Below, one piece after another: positions 1 through 8,371 of a DNA stretch of 64,000 bases. Position numbers and translations under genes: made by a program. Every line of letters starts with the position of its first letter. The stretch's first letter is position 1. The notes under the pieces were generated by a model. The model had not been told where the DNA came from and did not search any database. It worked only from the letters and a program-made list of their open reading frames with translations. The stretch is taken from assembly GCA_965263325.1 (NCBI GenBank), contig CBDHGY010000002.1:1860001-1924000 (forward strand). The letters run 5' to 3'. This DNA comes from CBDHGY01 sp965263325 (GTDB taxonomy: Bacteria > Pseudomonadota > Alphaproteobacteria > Caulobacterales > Hyphomonadaceae).

Positions 1-510
1 TTGCTCATCGCTTCCGGCTGCGATCGGGCGCTCTTTACCGTAAGAAACAGTCTCGATGCGTCCTGGCTCAACGCCGAGGCTTTCCAGATAGTCTTTTACA
101 ACGTCTGCGCGGCGCTCACCGAGTGCGAGGTTATATTCGCGTGTGCCACGCTCGTCCGCATTACCTGCAACGAGAATGCTCACTTCTGGGTATTGCTGCA
201 ACCAAGCTGCCTGGCGCTTCAGAATTTCCTGATCATCAGCATCGAGACGATACTGATTGAGGTCGAAGTAGACGCGCTCACCGACGTTTACGCGGAAATC
301 CTGCAGAGATCCTGGTGCAACATTGCTCACAGGCGCTGTTGTGATCGTGGTTCTTGGAGGCTCAACTTCAGCTGTCGTAACTGGCTCGATCGTCTCTTCG
401 ACTGGAGCTTCAGCGACAACTTCCGGCTCCGGATCTGGGCTCGACGCACATGCGCCAAGACCGAATACAATTGCTGCACCTGCAGCATATTTAAGATAGG
501 TACGCATCAT
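1..510 (-). CDS. pal: Peptidoglycan-associated lipoprotein Pal (3' end cut by window edge)
   Basis: Outer-membrane lipoprotein that ties the outer membrane to peptidoglycan as part of the Tol-Pal complex. Reading leftwards from ATG 510, residues 1-21 form a lipoprotein signal with lipobox LGAC (Cys21), followed by a Pro/Glu/Val-rich linker and an OmpA-like domain containing the family motif NADERGTREYNLALGERRA. The reading frame is open to base 1, so 170 residues are visible and only the extreme C-terminus is missing. It is the last visible gene of the ybgC-tolQRAB-pal run and has its own candidate promoter in the 160-bp gap after tolB. A plus-strand open frame over the same bases is a shadow. 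Confidence 0.95.
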   Translation of the reverse strand, partial: MMRTYLKYAAGAAIVFGLGACASSPDPEPEVVAEAPVEETIEPVTTAEVEPPRTTITTAPVSNVAPGSLQDFRVNVGERVYFDLNQYRLDADDQEILKRQAAWLQQYPEVSILVAGNADERGTREYNLALGERRADVVKDYLESLGVEPGRIETVSYGKERPIAAGSDEQ

Positions 511-552
511 TAGACTCCCCGTCGTTGGTCCTGTCTCACTTACTTTGTGACG

Positions 553-581
553 TATCACGCCATACTAGGCGTATTTGTCAA
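553..581 (-). promoter_or_regulatory. Candidate pal promoter
   Basis: On the minus strand a perfect TTGACA -35 hexamer (581-576) is followed after 17 bases by GTGATA (558-553), a weak -10 match, about 40 bases before the pal start. Two identical copies of TGTGACGTAT (plus-strand 546-555 and 585-594) flank it. This would let pal be transcribed separately from tolB. The match is by eye only. Confidence 0.5.
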
Positions 582-670
582 CGGTGTGACGTATTAATCG
601 TTGGAAATTGAGCTTCTTCGGCCAAAATCTGGCAAGATTCTGGCCGAGGGCAACTTTTCGGCAATTATAA

Positions 671-2014
671 CTAGTCGAGCAAGGGTGACCAGGCTGGGTC
701 GCTTGCGTCTGTAGGTGTCGGAATTGTTTTCAGATTTTTGCCTGTCAGGTCGACTGACATGAGCTTTGGACCCGAATTTCGCTCCTGTCTGAAAAACGTG
801 ATCACACGTCCATTTGGAGACCAGGCAGGCCCTTCATCGAGGAAGCTTTCTGTTAAAAGTCGTTCACCCTTTCCATCAATCCCGATGACCCCGATGTTGA
901 ACTTTCCAGGGGTTTGGCGCGTAAACGCAATCAAATCGCCGCGCGGTGACCAAACCGGCGTGGAATAACTGCCTTTTCCGAATGTGATTCGGCACGCTTT
1001 GTCGCGCCCGCCAGCTGGACACGTCATCGGGCTGCCATCAGCATTCATGATGTAGAGCTGCTGACTGCCGCCGCGGTCTGATGTGAACACGATCTGAGAC
1101 CCATCTGGAGACATTGATGGAGACGTATCGATCGCCGGGTGGTCTGTCAGACGGCGAGAGGTGCGCGAGCGCAGATCCATAAGATAAAGATCTGAGTTCC
1201 CGTCCTTTGCCTCACTGAACAGCACAGAATTGCCATCATAAGAGAAACGCGGCGCAAAGGTCATCTTCTTCAGATTCCCGAGCGCCTCCTGACGACCCGT
1301 TTCAATGTTGAACAGGTACACCTGCGGAGGTTTGAACGTCTGTGCGTTCATCGACATGTAGGTTATTTCCTGATCAGATGTCGAAAACCGCGGCGTCAGG
1401 ATTGTGTCGATACCAGGTGTTAGGAAACGGTGGTTTGCGCCGTCGGCGTCCATAATCGCCAAACGCTTTCTCCGGTTGGTCGCAGGACCCGACTCGGAAA
1501 TATAAACAATGCGTGTATCGAAATATCCATCCTGACCTGTCAGCCGAGTGTAGATACTGTCTGCGATCTTGTGTGCGACCCGGCGCCAATTGGTTGAAGT
1601 TGTTGTGAACTGTCGTCCAGCTTTGCCGTCGATGCGCATAACCTCACCGCCATAAATATCCCACAGGCGGAAAGCGACTTGAATGCGGCCGTCAGACAGC
1701 CGCGTCGCATCTCCAACCACAAGCGCATCCGTCTTGATGATTTTCCAATCTGGGAAACGCGGCTGAAGCCCGATGTTCAGATCCTTCTGGATGAAAGCAC
1801 TTTCCGGTGTGATCGAAAACAAGCCCGTTGACTCAAGATCTGAGCGAACCACTTCCGCTATCTGGCGAGATACGGGGTCGTTCCCGCCGAAGTCTGGAAT
1901 GGCAATTGGTAGCGGGTTTCCGGTGCCTTCATTCACGTTCACAGTTATTTCTGCACTTGCGAAACTCAGCGGCAGGAGCACCATTGAAAGTGCTGCGATT
2001 AGTTTTTTCAGCAT
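671..2014 (-). CDS. tolB: Tol-Pal system protein TolB
   Basis: Periplasmic beta-propeller protein that links the TolQRA motor to Pal during outer-membrane constriction. The 447-residue product has a Sec signal (MLKKLIAALSMVLLPLSFASA), an N-terminal alpha/beta domain (GNPLPIAIPDF), then repeated propeller blades of the DGxxIxFTSDRGGSQQLYIM type typical of TolB. Length matches the family. A purine-rich ribosome binding site (AGGAGGC) precedes ATG 2014. It lies 41 bases after tolA and upstream of pal, the standard alphaproteobacterial order. Confidence 0.97.
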   Translation of the reverse strand: MLKKLIAALSMVLLPLSFASAEITVNVNEGTGNPLPIAIPDFGGNDPVSRQIAEVVRSDLESTGLFSITPESAFIQKDLNIGLQPRFPDWKIIKTDALVVGDATRLSDGRIQVAFRLWDIYGGEVMRIDGKAGRQFTTTSTNWRRVAHKIADSIYTRLTGQDGYFDTRIVYISESGPATNRRKRLAIMDADGANHRFLTPGIDTILTPRFSTSDQEITYMSMNAQTFKPPQVYLFNIETGRQEALGNLKKMTFAPRFSYDGNSVLFSEAKDGNSDLYLMDLRSRTSRRLTDHPAIDTSPSMSPDGSQIVFTSDRGGSQQLYIMNADGSPMTCPAGGRDKACRITFGKGSYSTPVWSPRGDLIAFTRQTPGKFNIGVIGIDGKGERLLTESFLDEGPAWSPNGRVITFFRQERNSGPKLMSVDLTGKNLKTIPTPTDASDPAWSPLLD

Positions 2015-2055
2015 CCGTTCCGACGCCTCCTCTTTTCAAAACTCTGTCTCGACGC

Positions 2056-2928
2056 CTATGAATTGATGTCGAAATTAATCCTCACGTCTTTCCACTCTTC
2101 GTAAGTTTCAGCCGCACCTTCCGGCAAATCATACTCACATTTCCGCGCAGCACGCAGGGCACGCTGAACCGCCGTGCGCATTATTGTATCACCAGTCGGC
2201 GGGCGAGATGGATTTACAAGGATCGCTTCACCATCCGGCTTGCCATCAATGGTGAGCTTGATGCGCAACGTTACAACAAGTCTCTCTGGATTCGGAAGAT
2301 CCTGAACCCCTTGCCAGCACTCTGTTTTCAGCTTGTTGGTTATGAGATCAATAACACGGAGCGTGTTTCTCGAAGGATCACCGACCCCTTGCTGCGGCCT
2401 GACCGGTGTTTCGTCGTCGAGCTCAATCTTTTTTGGCCGCATGGGCGGCGGCTTGGAACTTTGTCGCTTTTCACTGAACAATTCCCGGTTCTGATTCAGA
2501 AAATCATCGAAAGAATCTGGTTCCGTTTTCGTTGCTTCTGCCGGGGTTTCTAGCTCGGCACGTTCCTGTTCTTCATCTGCATCTTCGTCAGCAAACTCGC
2601 TCGACTCTTCGGGCGGCGGCGCTTCCTGCTGTTCGCGAACATCTGTCGTATCAATATCGTCTTCAGCTATTTCTGTTTCTTCAGACTCTTCTTCGAATTC
2701 GTCGGGCTGCTCTGGCTCCGGGACTTCAATCTCTTCCTCTTCGGGTTCCGGGATCCGGCTAACGATAGGAGCAAAATTTGCAGTGGTATCTAGCTGCATA
2801 TCGACCGTGATCGGAAGAATGATCTCTTCGATAGTCTCTCGTTCTGGCGCGATGTATGGCCAAGCCACGGTCCCGCCAAAAATGATCGCGCCGTGGAAGA
2901 TTATCGATGCCGGAAGGCCGCGCAGCAT
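2056..2928 (-). CDS. tolA: TolA/TonB-like energy transducer of the Tol-Pal system
   Basis: Inner-membrane anchored protein expected to span the periplasm between TolQR and TolB/Pal. Residues 1-27 give one N-terminal membrane segment; residues about 55-150 are a long linker; the C-terminal ~100 residues (from NTLRVIDLITNKLKTECW) resemble the TolA/TonB C-terminal fold. The linker is strikingly acidic (runs such as EPEEEEIEVPEPEQ and EDADEEQERAELE) rather than the Ala/Lys-rich helix of enterobacterial TolA. Position between tolR and tolB, 5 bases from tolR, supports the assignment more than sequence identity does. Confidence 0.88.
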   Translation of the reverse strand: MLRGLPASIIFHGAIIFGGTVAWPYIAPERETIEEIILPITVDMQLDTTANFAPIVSRIPEPEEEEIEVPEPEQPDEFEEESEETEIAEDDIDTTDVREQQEAPPPEESSEFADEDADEEQERAELETPAEATKTEPDSFDDFLNQNRELFSEKRQSSKPPPMRPKKIELDDETPVRPQQGVGDPSRNTLRVIDLITNKLKTECWQGVQDLPNPERLVVTLRIKLTIDGKPDGEAILVNPSRPPTGDTIMRTAVQRALRAARKCEYDLPEGAAETYEEWKDVRINFDINS

Positions 2929-2933
2929 GGTCG

Positions 2934-3389
2934 TTACCGTACCTCAGTTGGCGTCACGCGTGGGTCGGTCACCAGCGCAACCTTGTTAAAGCCGCCCGCC
3001 TGAATGCGCGCGAGCACATCGGTTAGGCTGCCGGACGGCAACACTTTATCCGCGCGCACATGGATCTTCCGCTCAGTGTATCCCTCGCCTGCAATGGCGA
3101 TCAGCTTTTCCGTAAGCAGGGCACGTTCGGTTTCAGTCTCTTGAATATAAACAGTCCCATCCGCCTGAATGGAGACGGTCAAAGGCGTTTCCTGAGTGGC
3201 TGCAAGCTGTTTCGCATTCGGGTCTGGCAAATTGAGATCAACGCCTTTCTGTAAAAGCGGAGCGGTGATCATGAACACAATCAGCAAAACGAGCATGACG
3301 TCGACAAAAGGTGTGACGTTTATTTCAGCCGCGAGTGGGCTGCGTCCACGCTTTCGGCCACCGCCGCCAGATCCGATATTCATTGCCAT
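2934..3389 (-). CDS. tolR: Tol-Pal biopolymer transport protein TolR (ExbD family)
   Basis: Small inner-membrane partner of TolQ in the proton-driven Tol motor. The 151-residue product has a short basic Gly-rich N-terminus, then EINVTPFVDVMLVLLIVFMI, the ExbD/TolR membrane segment whose Asp (in FVDVMLVLL) is the conserved proton-path residue, followed by a periplasmic domain (IHVRADKVLPSGSLTDVLAR). Two bases separate it from tolQ and five from tolA, so the three are almost certainly co-translated. Confidence 0.96.
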   Translation of the reverse strand: MAMNIGSGGGGRKRGRSPLAAEINVTPFVDVMLVLLIVFMITAPLLQKGVDLNLPDPNAKQLAATQETPLTVSIQADGTVYIQETETERALLTEKLIAIAGEGYTERKIHVRADKVLPSGSLTDVLARIQAGGFNKVALVTDPRVTPTEVR

Positions 3390-3391
3390 GC

Positions 3392-4123
3392 TTATGCGCC
3401 TCCCTTTTCGGATGCGCGGCGCGAGAGACGTACGAGTATATCCTGGCTGAACGTATCGAGCTGATCAGCGAATTTGTTCAGATCTGCCGAGTACTTATTG
3501 TAAAAAATAACCGCTGGAATCGCTGCAACCAGACCAAGACCTGTCGCAAAAAGCGCTTCTGCAATCGGACCAGCGACGACACCGAGCGATGTGTCCCCTT
3601 TGGCATCAATGGTCAAAAAGGCATTCATGATGCCCCATACGGTTCCGAACAGTCCGATGAATGGAGAGGCCGAACCAACCGAGGCAAGCACGCCGAGCCC
3701 GCTCGAGGCCTTGCCAACTTCTCTGTCTACGGCTGCCCGCATGCCGCGCTCTGCCCGTTCGACCATTGAGGAGACGCCTTCAGGAGAATACTGGATGCGC
3801 CGGCTATCAGCCCATTCACGGTGAGCTGCAGCGAACACGCGCGAGGCAGCATCATTGGTGCTTTGACCCGGCCGAGTGTCAAAATCATCGCGGCCTGACC
3901 AAAATCCGTCCTCAAACTCACGCGCCTTTTTCCGAAGTCCGCCGAGCGCGAAGTGCTTTTCGATAATAACGGCCCAGGACCAGACACTCGCAATCACAAG
4001 GATTATCAAGACGGCCTTCACAATCGGATCGGCAGCCATCAACAGTTCCCAAATCGAAAACCCGCCCGTTTCCGCCGCATCGATTCCCGCGCTTTCGACG
4101 GAAATTACCCATTGAATTGGCAT
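3392..4123 (-). CDS. tolQ: Tol-Pal proton channel subunit TolQ (MotA/ExbB family)
   Basis: Inner-membrane proton channel of the Tol-Pal system. The 243-residue protein has three predicted membrane segments: VKAVLIILVIASVWSWAVII near residue 35, and two after residue 140 within the family signature GVLASVGSASPFIGLFGTVW and AEALFATGLGLVAAIPAVIF. Start ATG 4123 has a GGTGAG element immediately upstream. It is preceded by a 152-base gap and by ybgC on the same strand; in that gap I see no strong promoter hexamers. Confidence 0.96.
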   Translation of the reverse strand: MPIQWVISVESAGIDAAETGGFSIWELLMAADPIVKAVLIILVIASVWSWAVIIEKHFALGGLRKKAREFEDGFWSGRDDFDTRPGQSTNDAASRVFAAAHREWADSRRIQYSPEGVSSMVERAERGMRAAVDREVGKASSGLGVLASVGSASPFIGLFGTVWGIMNAFLTIDAKGDTSLGVVAGPIAEALFATGLGLVAAIPAVIFYNKYSADLNKFADQLDTFSQDILVRLSRRASEKGGA

Positions 4124-4275
4124 ATCTCACCTCATCTGAATGGCCCGGAACGCGCACAGCTGATCAGCCGCAGACCGGACAAATTGATCTACTTGACCCA
4201 TAAAGCGGCCGAATCTGGCGAAAAACGGGCACAACGGCCTCAAATCACACAGAGTTAACAGCTAGGCTGGATTCC

Positions 4276-4734
4276 TTAAGCTTTTGTTGGCGCGTAGACG
4301 TAATCCCGCAACAAATCCAGGACATCAGGGATCGGGCGGCGTGGGCGTCCATCTGCGTGGATCATGACGGCGGTAATCTCAGCGTCTGCTATGACGTCCT
4401 CGCCGCGCCAGCACGTTTGATGAAAGATCATTCGTGCCCCTTTTTGGCCCTTCATGCGCGTGCCAATCCGGAGCAGATCGTCGACTTTTGCCGCGCGCTT
4501 GAAGTCCACCTCCGCGCGGACCAGCGTAAAAGCTGCCGGATCCGGCCGGTCCAGCAAATCCTGATGTGATACGCCAGCATCGCGCATGAAATCTGATCGT
4601 CCACGCTCGAAAAATCTCAGATAGTTGGCGTGATACACCATTCCGGTGAAGTCTGTGTCTTCGTAGTATACGCGCACAGCGATCCAGTGTTGGCGCTCAG
4701 AATCGAAGGGATGGGACGTCGCACTCATTACCAA
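4276..4734 (-). CDS. ybgC: YbgC-family acyl-CoA thioesterase
   Basis: Hot-dog-fold thioesterase commonly encoded at the head of tol-pal operons. The 152-residue product carries the 4-hydroxybenzoyl-CoA thioesterase signature VYYEDTDFTGMVYHANYLRF, in which the Asp of EDTDFTG is the catalytic acid, and the following FFERGRSDFMR. It is 12 bases downstream of the glycosyltransferase gene and upstream of tolQ, in the order known from many Gram-negatives; a link to phospholipid metabolism is family knowledge, the natural substrate is not visible here. Confidence 0.94.
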   Translation of the reverse strand: MVMSATSHPFDSERQHWIAVRVYYEDTDFTGMVYHANYLRFFERGRSDFMRDAGVSHQDLLDRPDPAAFTLVRAEVDFKRAAKVDDLLRIGTRMKGQKGARMIFHQTCWRGEDVIADAEITAVMIHADGRPRRPIPDVLDLLRDYVYAPTKA

Positions 4735-4746
4735 TGAGACCTCCCC

Positions 4747-5478
4747 CTAGATCTCATCAGCCGCTTCAGGGTTTCGGCGGCGACGAATGAGCCACATTAC
4801 GCCTCGTAAATCTGACAAAGCTGCCCAAAGGCGTCCAAAATTCGTATATTTCGATTTGCCTTCTTCGCGCTGGCGATGGTTCACATCCCTGAATTCCACG
4901 TCATAGCCTTCCGCGCGCATCATCGCTGGCATGTAGCGATGAATGTGATCAAAATACGGGAGCGAGATAAACGCTTCGCGGTTCATTACCTTGATCCCGC
5001 ATCCACTATCGTCGCAATCATCGCGGAGCATGCGCCTGCGGACGGCGTTGGCAAAACGGCTGCCAAACTTCTTCCAGGCACTGTCTTTGCGCTTTCCCCG
5101 CCGCCCCATCACCATTTTCAGCTTTTCGGGGGCATCGGGCCGTGTCAACATGCGGTAAAGGTCTGGCAGATCGGCAGGATCATTCTGGCCATCGCCATCA
5201 AGCGTACCGACAACCGGCGCGCGAGCAGCCAGAATTCCGGAACGGATCGCCCGAGATTGACCGGCATTCTTGCGATGGCCAAGCACGCGCAGCGCGGGAT
5301 ACCGCGTTTTCAGCTCCGCGAGTTTCGCGCGTGTATCGTCTGTCGACGCATCATCCACAAAGACCATTTCATAGGCGCGCCCATCCAGCGCTGCCGCAAT
5401 TTCACTGACCAGTTTATCGACATTCCCTGACTCATTATGAACCGGAACGACAACAGAAAACTCTAAAGAATGAGGCAC
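4747..5478 (-). CDS. Family 2 glycosyltransferase, polyprenyl-phosphate sugar synthase-like
   Basis: Probably transfers a sugar from a nucleotide donor to undecaprenyl phosphate on the cytoplasmic face. The 243-residue protein has the GT-A signature FSVVVPVHNESGNVDKLV at its N-terminus, VFVDDASTDDT, and the metal-binding DGDGQNDP motif, as in dolichyl-phosphate mannose synthase and ArnC/GtrB relatives. Unlike ArnC or GtrB it has no pair of C-terminal membrane helices, so it is DPM1-like and soluble or peripheral. The start is GTG 5478. It diverges from a GT39 transferase that would use a lipid-linked sugar, which fits the proposed product. Sugar identity is inferred only. Confidence 0.85.
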   Translation of the reverse strand: MPHSLEFSVVVPVHNESGNVDKLVSEIAAALDGRAYEMVFVDDASTDDTRAKLAELKTRYPALRVLGHRKNAGQSRAIRSGILAARAPVVGTLDGDGQNDPADLPDLYRMLTRPDAPEKLKMVMGRRGKRKDSAWKKFGSRFANAVRRRMLRDDCDDSGCGIKVMNREAFISLPYFDHIHRYMPAMMRAEGYDVEFRDVNHRQREEGKSKYTNFGRLWAALSDLRGVMWLIRRRRNPEAADEI

Positions 5479-5574
5479 GTTACGTGGTGTCCTTGTTACA
5501 GAAAGCCCTCTTTAGCGGTGGTTTTCTTCGGTTTCGAGTGGGCATTTCAGTTTTTAACGCTAGAACGGCAGCCA

Positions 5575-7584
5575 ATGAAACTCATCGACACTCTTTCAAC
5601 CGGCTGGAAAGCCTGGATCATCCTGCTGCTATTGCCAATGGTTGCTGCAGCGCCCGGGGTATTTCACCTACCCGCGCTCGACCGGGACGAGAGCCGGTTC
5701 GCACAAGCCTCCAAACAGATGTTGGAGACCGGCGATTACATCCGCATTCAATATCAGGATGAGCTGCGCAACAAAAAACCCGCTGGTATTCACTGGCTTC
5801 AGGCGGGTGCAACGGTTGCTCTTGGCGATGAAAATCCAACGGAAATCTGGACGTACCGCGTCCCGAGCTGGTTCGGCGCTGGTCTTGCGGCTTTAGCGTG
5901 TTTCTGGAGCGGGATTCTTCTTATCGGCAGACGGGCAGCCTTTGTTGGTGCCGCGCTATTTGGGGCAACCATGTTGCTCACCAGCGAAGCGCACATCTCG
6001 AAAACAGACGGCGTTCTTGTGTTCCTGACAACGCTGGGCATCGGTGCACTCGCGCATCTTTATATGCTGGAGGACAAGAGCAAAAAGATGGCGCTGATCT
6101 TCTGGTTCGCCGTTTCAACCAGCTTCCTCATCAAAGGCCCGGTGACGATGCTCGTAGTGGCGTTTGCCGGATTTGGCGCATGGGTCTGGCGCAAATATGA
6201 TGTCGGCATGGGCGGCACTTGGTGGACACCGCTCACATGGTGGCCGGGTCCCACTATGTTTGTCGCAATGGTCCTGCCTTGGTTCATCTGGATTCAGACG
6301 GCAACGAATGGTGCTTTCTTCCGCGGCGCGGTTGGCAAAGACTTAAAGGATAAATTCGCTGGTGCCTCAGAAGGCCATGCTGGTTGGCCGCTCTATCACC
6401 TGACGCACATTCCTGCCTGGTTCTTCCCTGCGACCCTTCTGATTTTGCCGGCTGTGTGGCTCGCCTGGCGCGAATTGAGCGGATCCGGCGAGGCTGCAAA
6501 ACGGCGTACGCTAGATGCGTGGCTTGTGATCGGGGCCGCCGCAGGTATCGCTGCCTTTGCGTCATTCACGTTGCCCGGTGAGCTCGGCAATGGGGCACCT
6601 GTTTCTTTCCCAGTTCTGATCGTTCTTATGTTTGGGGCACTTGCTTTCTCGGCAGGCTGGCGCTCGCGCCATGGACCGCGAACCGTCACCCCGACGAGCG
6701 AAGTCGCAGCGCTTCGGTTCATCATCGCCTGGGGAGCACTGACTTTTATCTTCTTCGAAGTTATGCCGACGCGGCTAAGCCATTACGTATTGCCCGCGTA
6801 TCCCGCGATGGCGCTTCTTTGCGGGTGGGCGGCAGAGAAGATGTTAAGCGACCGGCGCAGTCTGGGAGGTTTGCTCGGGGGCATATCGTTCCTTCATTAT
6901 GCAATCGGCGGGATCGCTCTGCTGGTGCTTTCGACATCATTTGGCGCAGGTCTTCTCATGGAAGACAAAATCGACGACTTCCAACGAACGGATCAAAATC
7001 TTGTACGCGCGGCGTGGGAAAGCATGCTGGACTTCCCCATGTGGCTCTGGCTCGGCGGCGCAGTATTGTTTGCCCTCTCAGCATTGGCGCTCGTCTTTAA
7101 AAAAGTTGAACCCGCGATTGTACTCGGCATAACCGCCAGCTTGCTGATTGGCTGGCACGTGCGCGGCCTTTTCTTGCCAAGCCAGCTTTGGATCCAGTCG
7201 ACAGAGACCGCCCGAACGGTGATGGAAGAGATTTGTGTTGTCCCTGATCAACCCTGCGATCGCGCGGGATATACGGTCCCCAAAGTAATCTCAGCAGTCG
7301 GGCATACTGAGCCAAGCTATGTCATGACCTTCGGCACTCAGAACCCTCATCCGCCTGAAACGGTGGTTGAGCTTCCAGACGATACGTCCCTCTTTCCGGT
7401 CGCGTTCCTGATAAATGTCGAACATGAAGAGGGCCGCCCTGCGCTCGAGAAACTCACGGCGCAAGCAGAAGCGCGAGGCATCTGCACCGAGAAATCTGAG
7501 CCCGCATATGCCTTGAACTATTCCAACAACCGCCCCGCTGCCTTCGTTGCTGTGCGTTTTGATCTGGATTGCCCGGGAAGCTAA
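5575..7584 (+). CDS. ArnT/GT39-like integral membrane glycosyltransferase
   Basis: Membrane enzyme of the GT-C fold that would move a sugar from a polyprenyl-phosphate carrier to an acceptor at the periplasmic face. From ATG 5575 it is 669 residues with about a dozen hydrophobic segments; the first periplasmic loop has the conserved acidic pair in PALDRDESRFAQASKQMLET, as in ArnT and protein O-mannosyltransferases. The open frame extends upstream to 5470 but would overlap the divergent GT2 start, so the internal ATG, which begins MKLIDTLSTGWKAWIIL, is preferred. A ~180-residue soluble C-terminal domain follows the last helices. Acceptor could be lipid A, protein or a glycan; nothing here decides. 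Confidence 0.88.
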   Translation: MKLIDTLSTGWKAWIILLLLPMVAAAPGVFHLPALDRDESRFAQASKQMLETGDYIRIQYQDELRNKKPAGIHWLQAGATVALGDENPTEIWTYRVPSWFGAGLAALACFWSGILLIGRRAAFVGAALFGATMLLTSEAHISKTDGVLVFLTTLGIGALAHLYMLEDKSKKMALIFWFAVSTSFLIKGPVTMLVVAFAGFGAWVWRKYDVGMGGTWWTPLTWWPGPTMFVAMVLPWFIWIQTATNGAFFRGAVGKDLKDKFAGASEGHAGWPLYHLTHIPAWFFPATLLILPAVWLAWRELSGSGEAAKRRTLDAWLVIGAAAGIAAFASFTLPGELGNGAPVSFPVLIVLMFGALAFSAGWRSRHGPRTVTPTSEVAALRFIIAWGALTFIFFEVMPTRLSHYVLPAYPAMALLCGWAAEKMLSDRRSLGGLLGGISFLHYAIGGIALLVLSTSFGAGLLMEDKIDDFQRTDQNLVRAAWESMLDFPMWLWLGGAVLFALSALALVFKKVEPAIVLGITASLLIGWHVRGLFLPSQLWIQSTETARTVMEEICVVPDQPCDRAGYTVPKVISAVGHTEPSYVMTFGTQNPHPPETVVELPDDTSLFPVAFLINVEHEEGRPALEKLTAQAEARGICTEKSEPAYALNYSNNRPAAFVAVRFDLDCPGS

Positions 7585-7585
7585 T

Positions 7586-8326
7586 CTAGGCTGGCAGCTT
7601 GCCATTATCGCAAAAAACTGTCAGCGGGCCGTCGAGCTGCTCGCCGATAATTTTGGCACGTCCACCTGCCGCTTCGACCAAGGCGCAGCACGCGGCGAAA
7701 TCCCAAAGCATAGCGGTTTCTGTATAGCGATCTGCACGCCCTGCGGCGACATAAGCACCGGCAAGCGCGGCAGTTCCGATCATGCGGACTTTCTTATAGC
7801 GCTGATGCTCGTGGCCCATCTCCACATAATCTGTGTCGGTATATGTCCGTTTTGAATAGCCAAGCCCAGTCATCAAAGTGGCGCGCCCAATATCTTCCAC
7901 AGAGGAAACCTGCATCGGCTTACCATTCAGCGTTGCGCCCTCGCCCACACCGCCTGCATACATTTCCTTCATATTGAAATCATAGATCGCGCCGACCACA
8001 GGCTTTCCGTTTTCGATTAATCCAATCGACACGCAACACAGCGGCATCTCTCGAAAGTAATTTGCCGTTCCGTCAAGCGGATCTACGACCCATGCGGTGT
8101 CTGATGGTGTACCTTCCCAGCCGCCTTCTTCTGCAAGAATGGCATGATCGGATTCAGTACGAAGCAAGTCGAGGATCATCGCCTCGGCGGCTTCATCGGC
8201 TTTCAATTTGATATCTTTACCAATTTCAGAATTGACGCCCTGAAATGCAGCGCCGCGGCCGGCAAGCGCATCACCGGCAACTTTCGCAGCCTTCAGTGCA
8301 AGCGCGATATCATTGGCTCGGCTCAT
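7586..8326 (-). CDS. Inositol monophosphatase-family phosphatase
   Basis: Mg-dependent sugar/nucleotide phosphatase of the FIG superfamily. The 246-residue protein contains the metal site motifs LAEEGGWEG (Glu66-67) and WVVDPLDGTANYF (Asp82, Asp85) and the C-terminal LWDFAACCALVEAAGGRAKI. Family members act on inositol phosphate, 3'-phosphoadenosine phosphosulfate-type nucleotides or histidinol phosphate; sequence alone does not separate these. It ends one base from the convergent GT39 gene and lies 45 bases downstream of the mannose-1-phosphate guanylyltransferase gene, likely one transcript. Confidence 0.9.
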   Translation of the reverse strand: MSRANDIALALKAAKVAGDALAGRGAAFQGVNSEIGKDIKLKADEAAEAMILDLLRTESDHAILAEEGGWEGTPSDTAWVVDPLDGTANYFREMPLCCVSIGLIENGKPVVGAIYDFNMKEMYAGGVGEGATLNGKPMQVSSVEDIGRATLMTGLGYSKRTYTDTDYVEMGHEHQRYKKVRMIGTAALAGAYVAAGRADRYTETAMLWDFAACCALVEAAGGRAKIIGEQLDGPLTVFCDNGKLPA

Positions 8327-8371
8327 TATTCAACACCCTGCTATCAGCCCCATGCTTCGGCCATCTCACCC

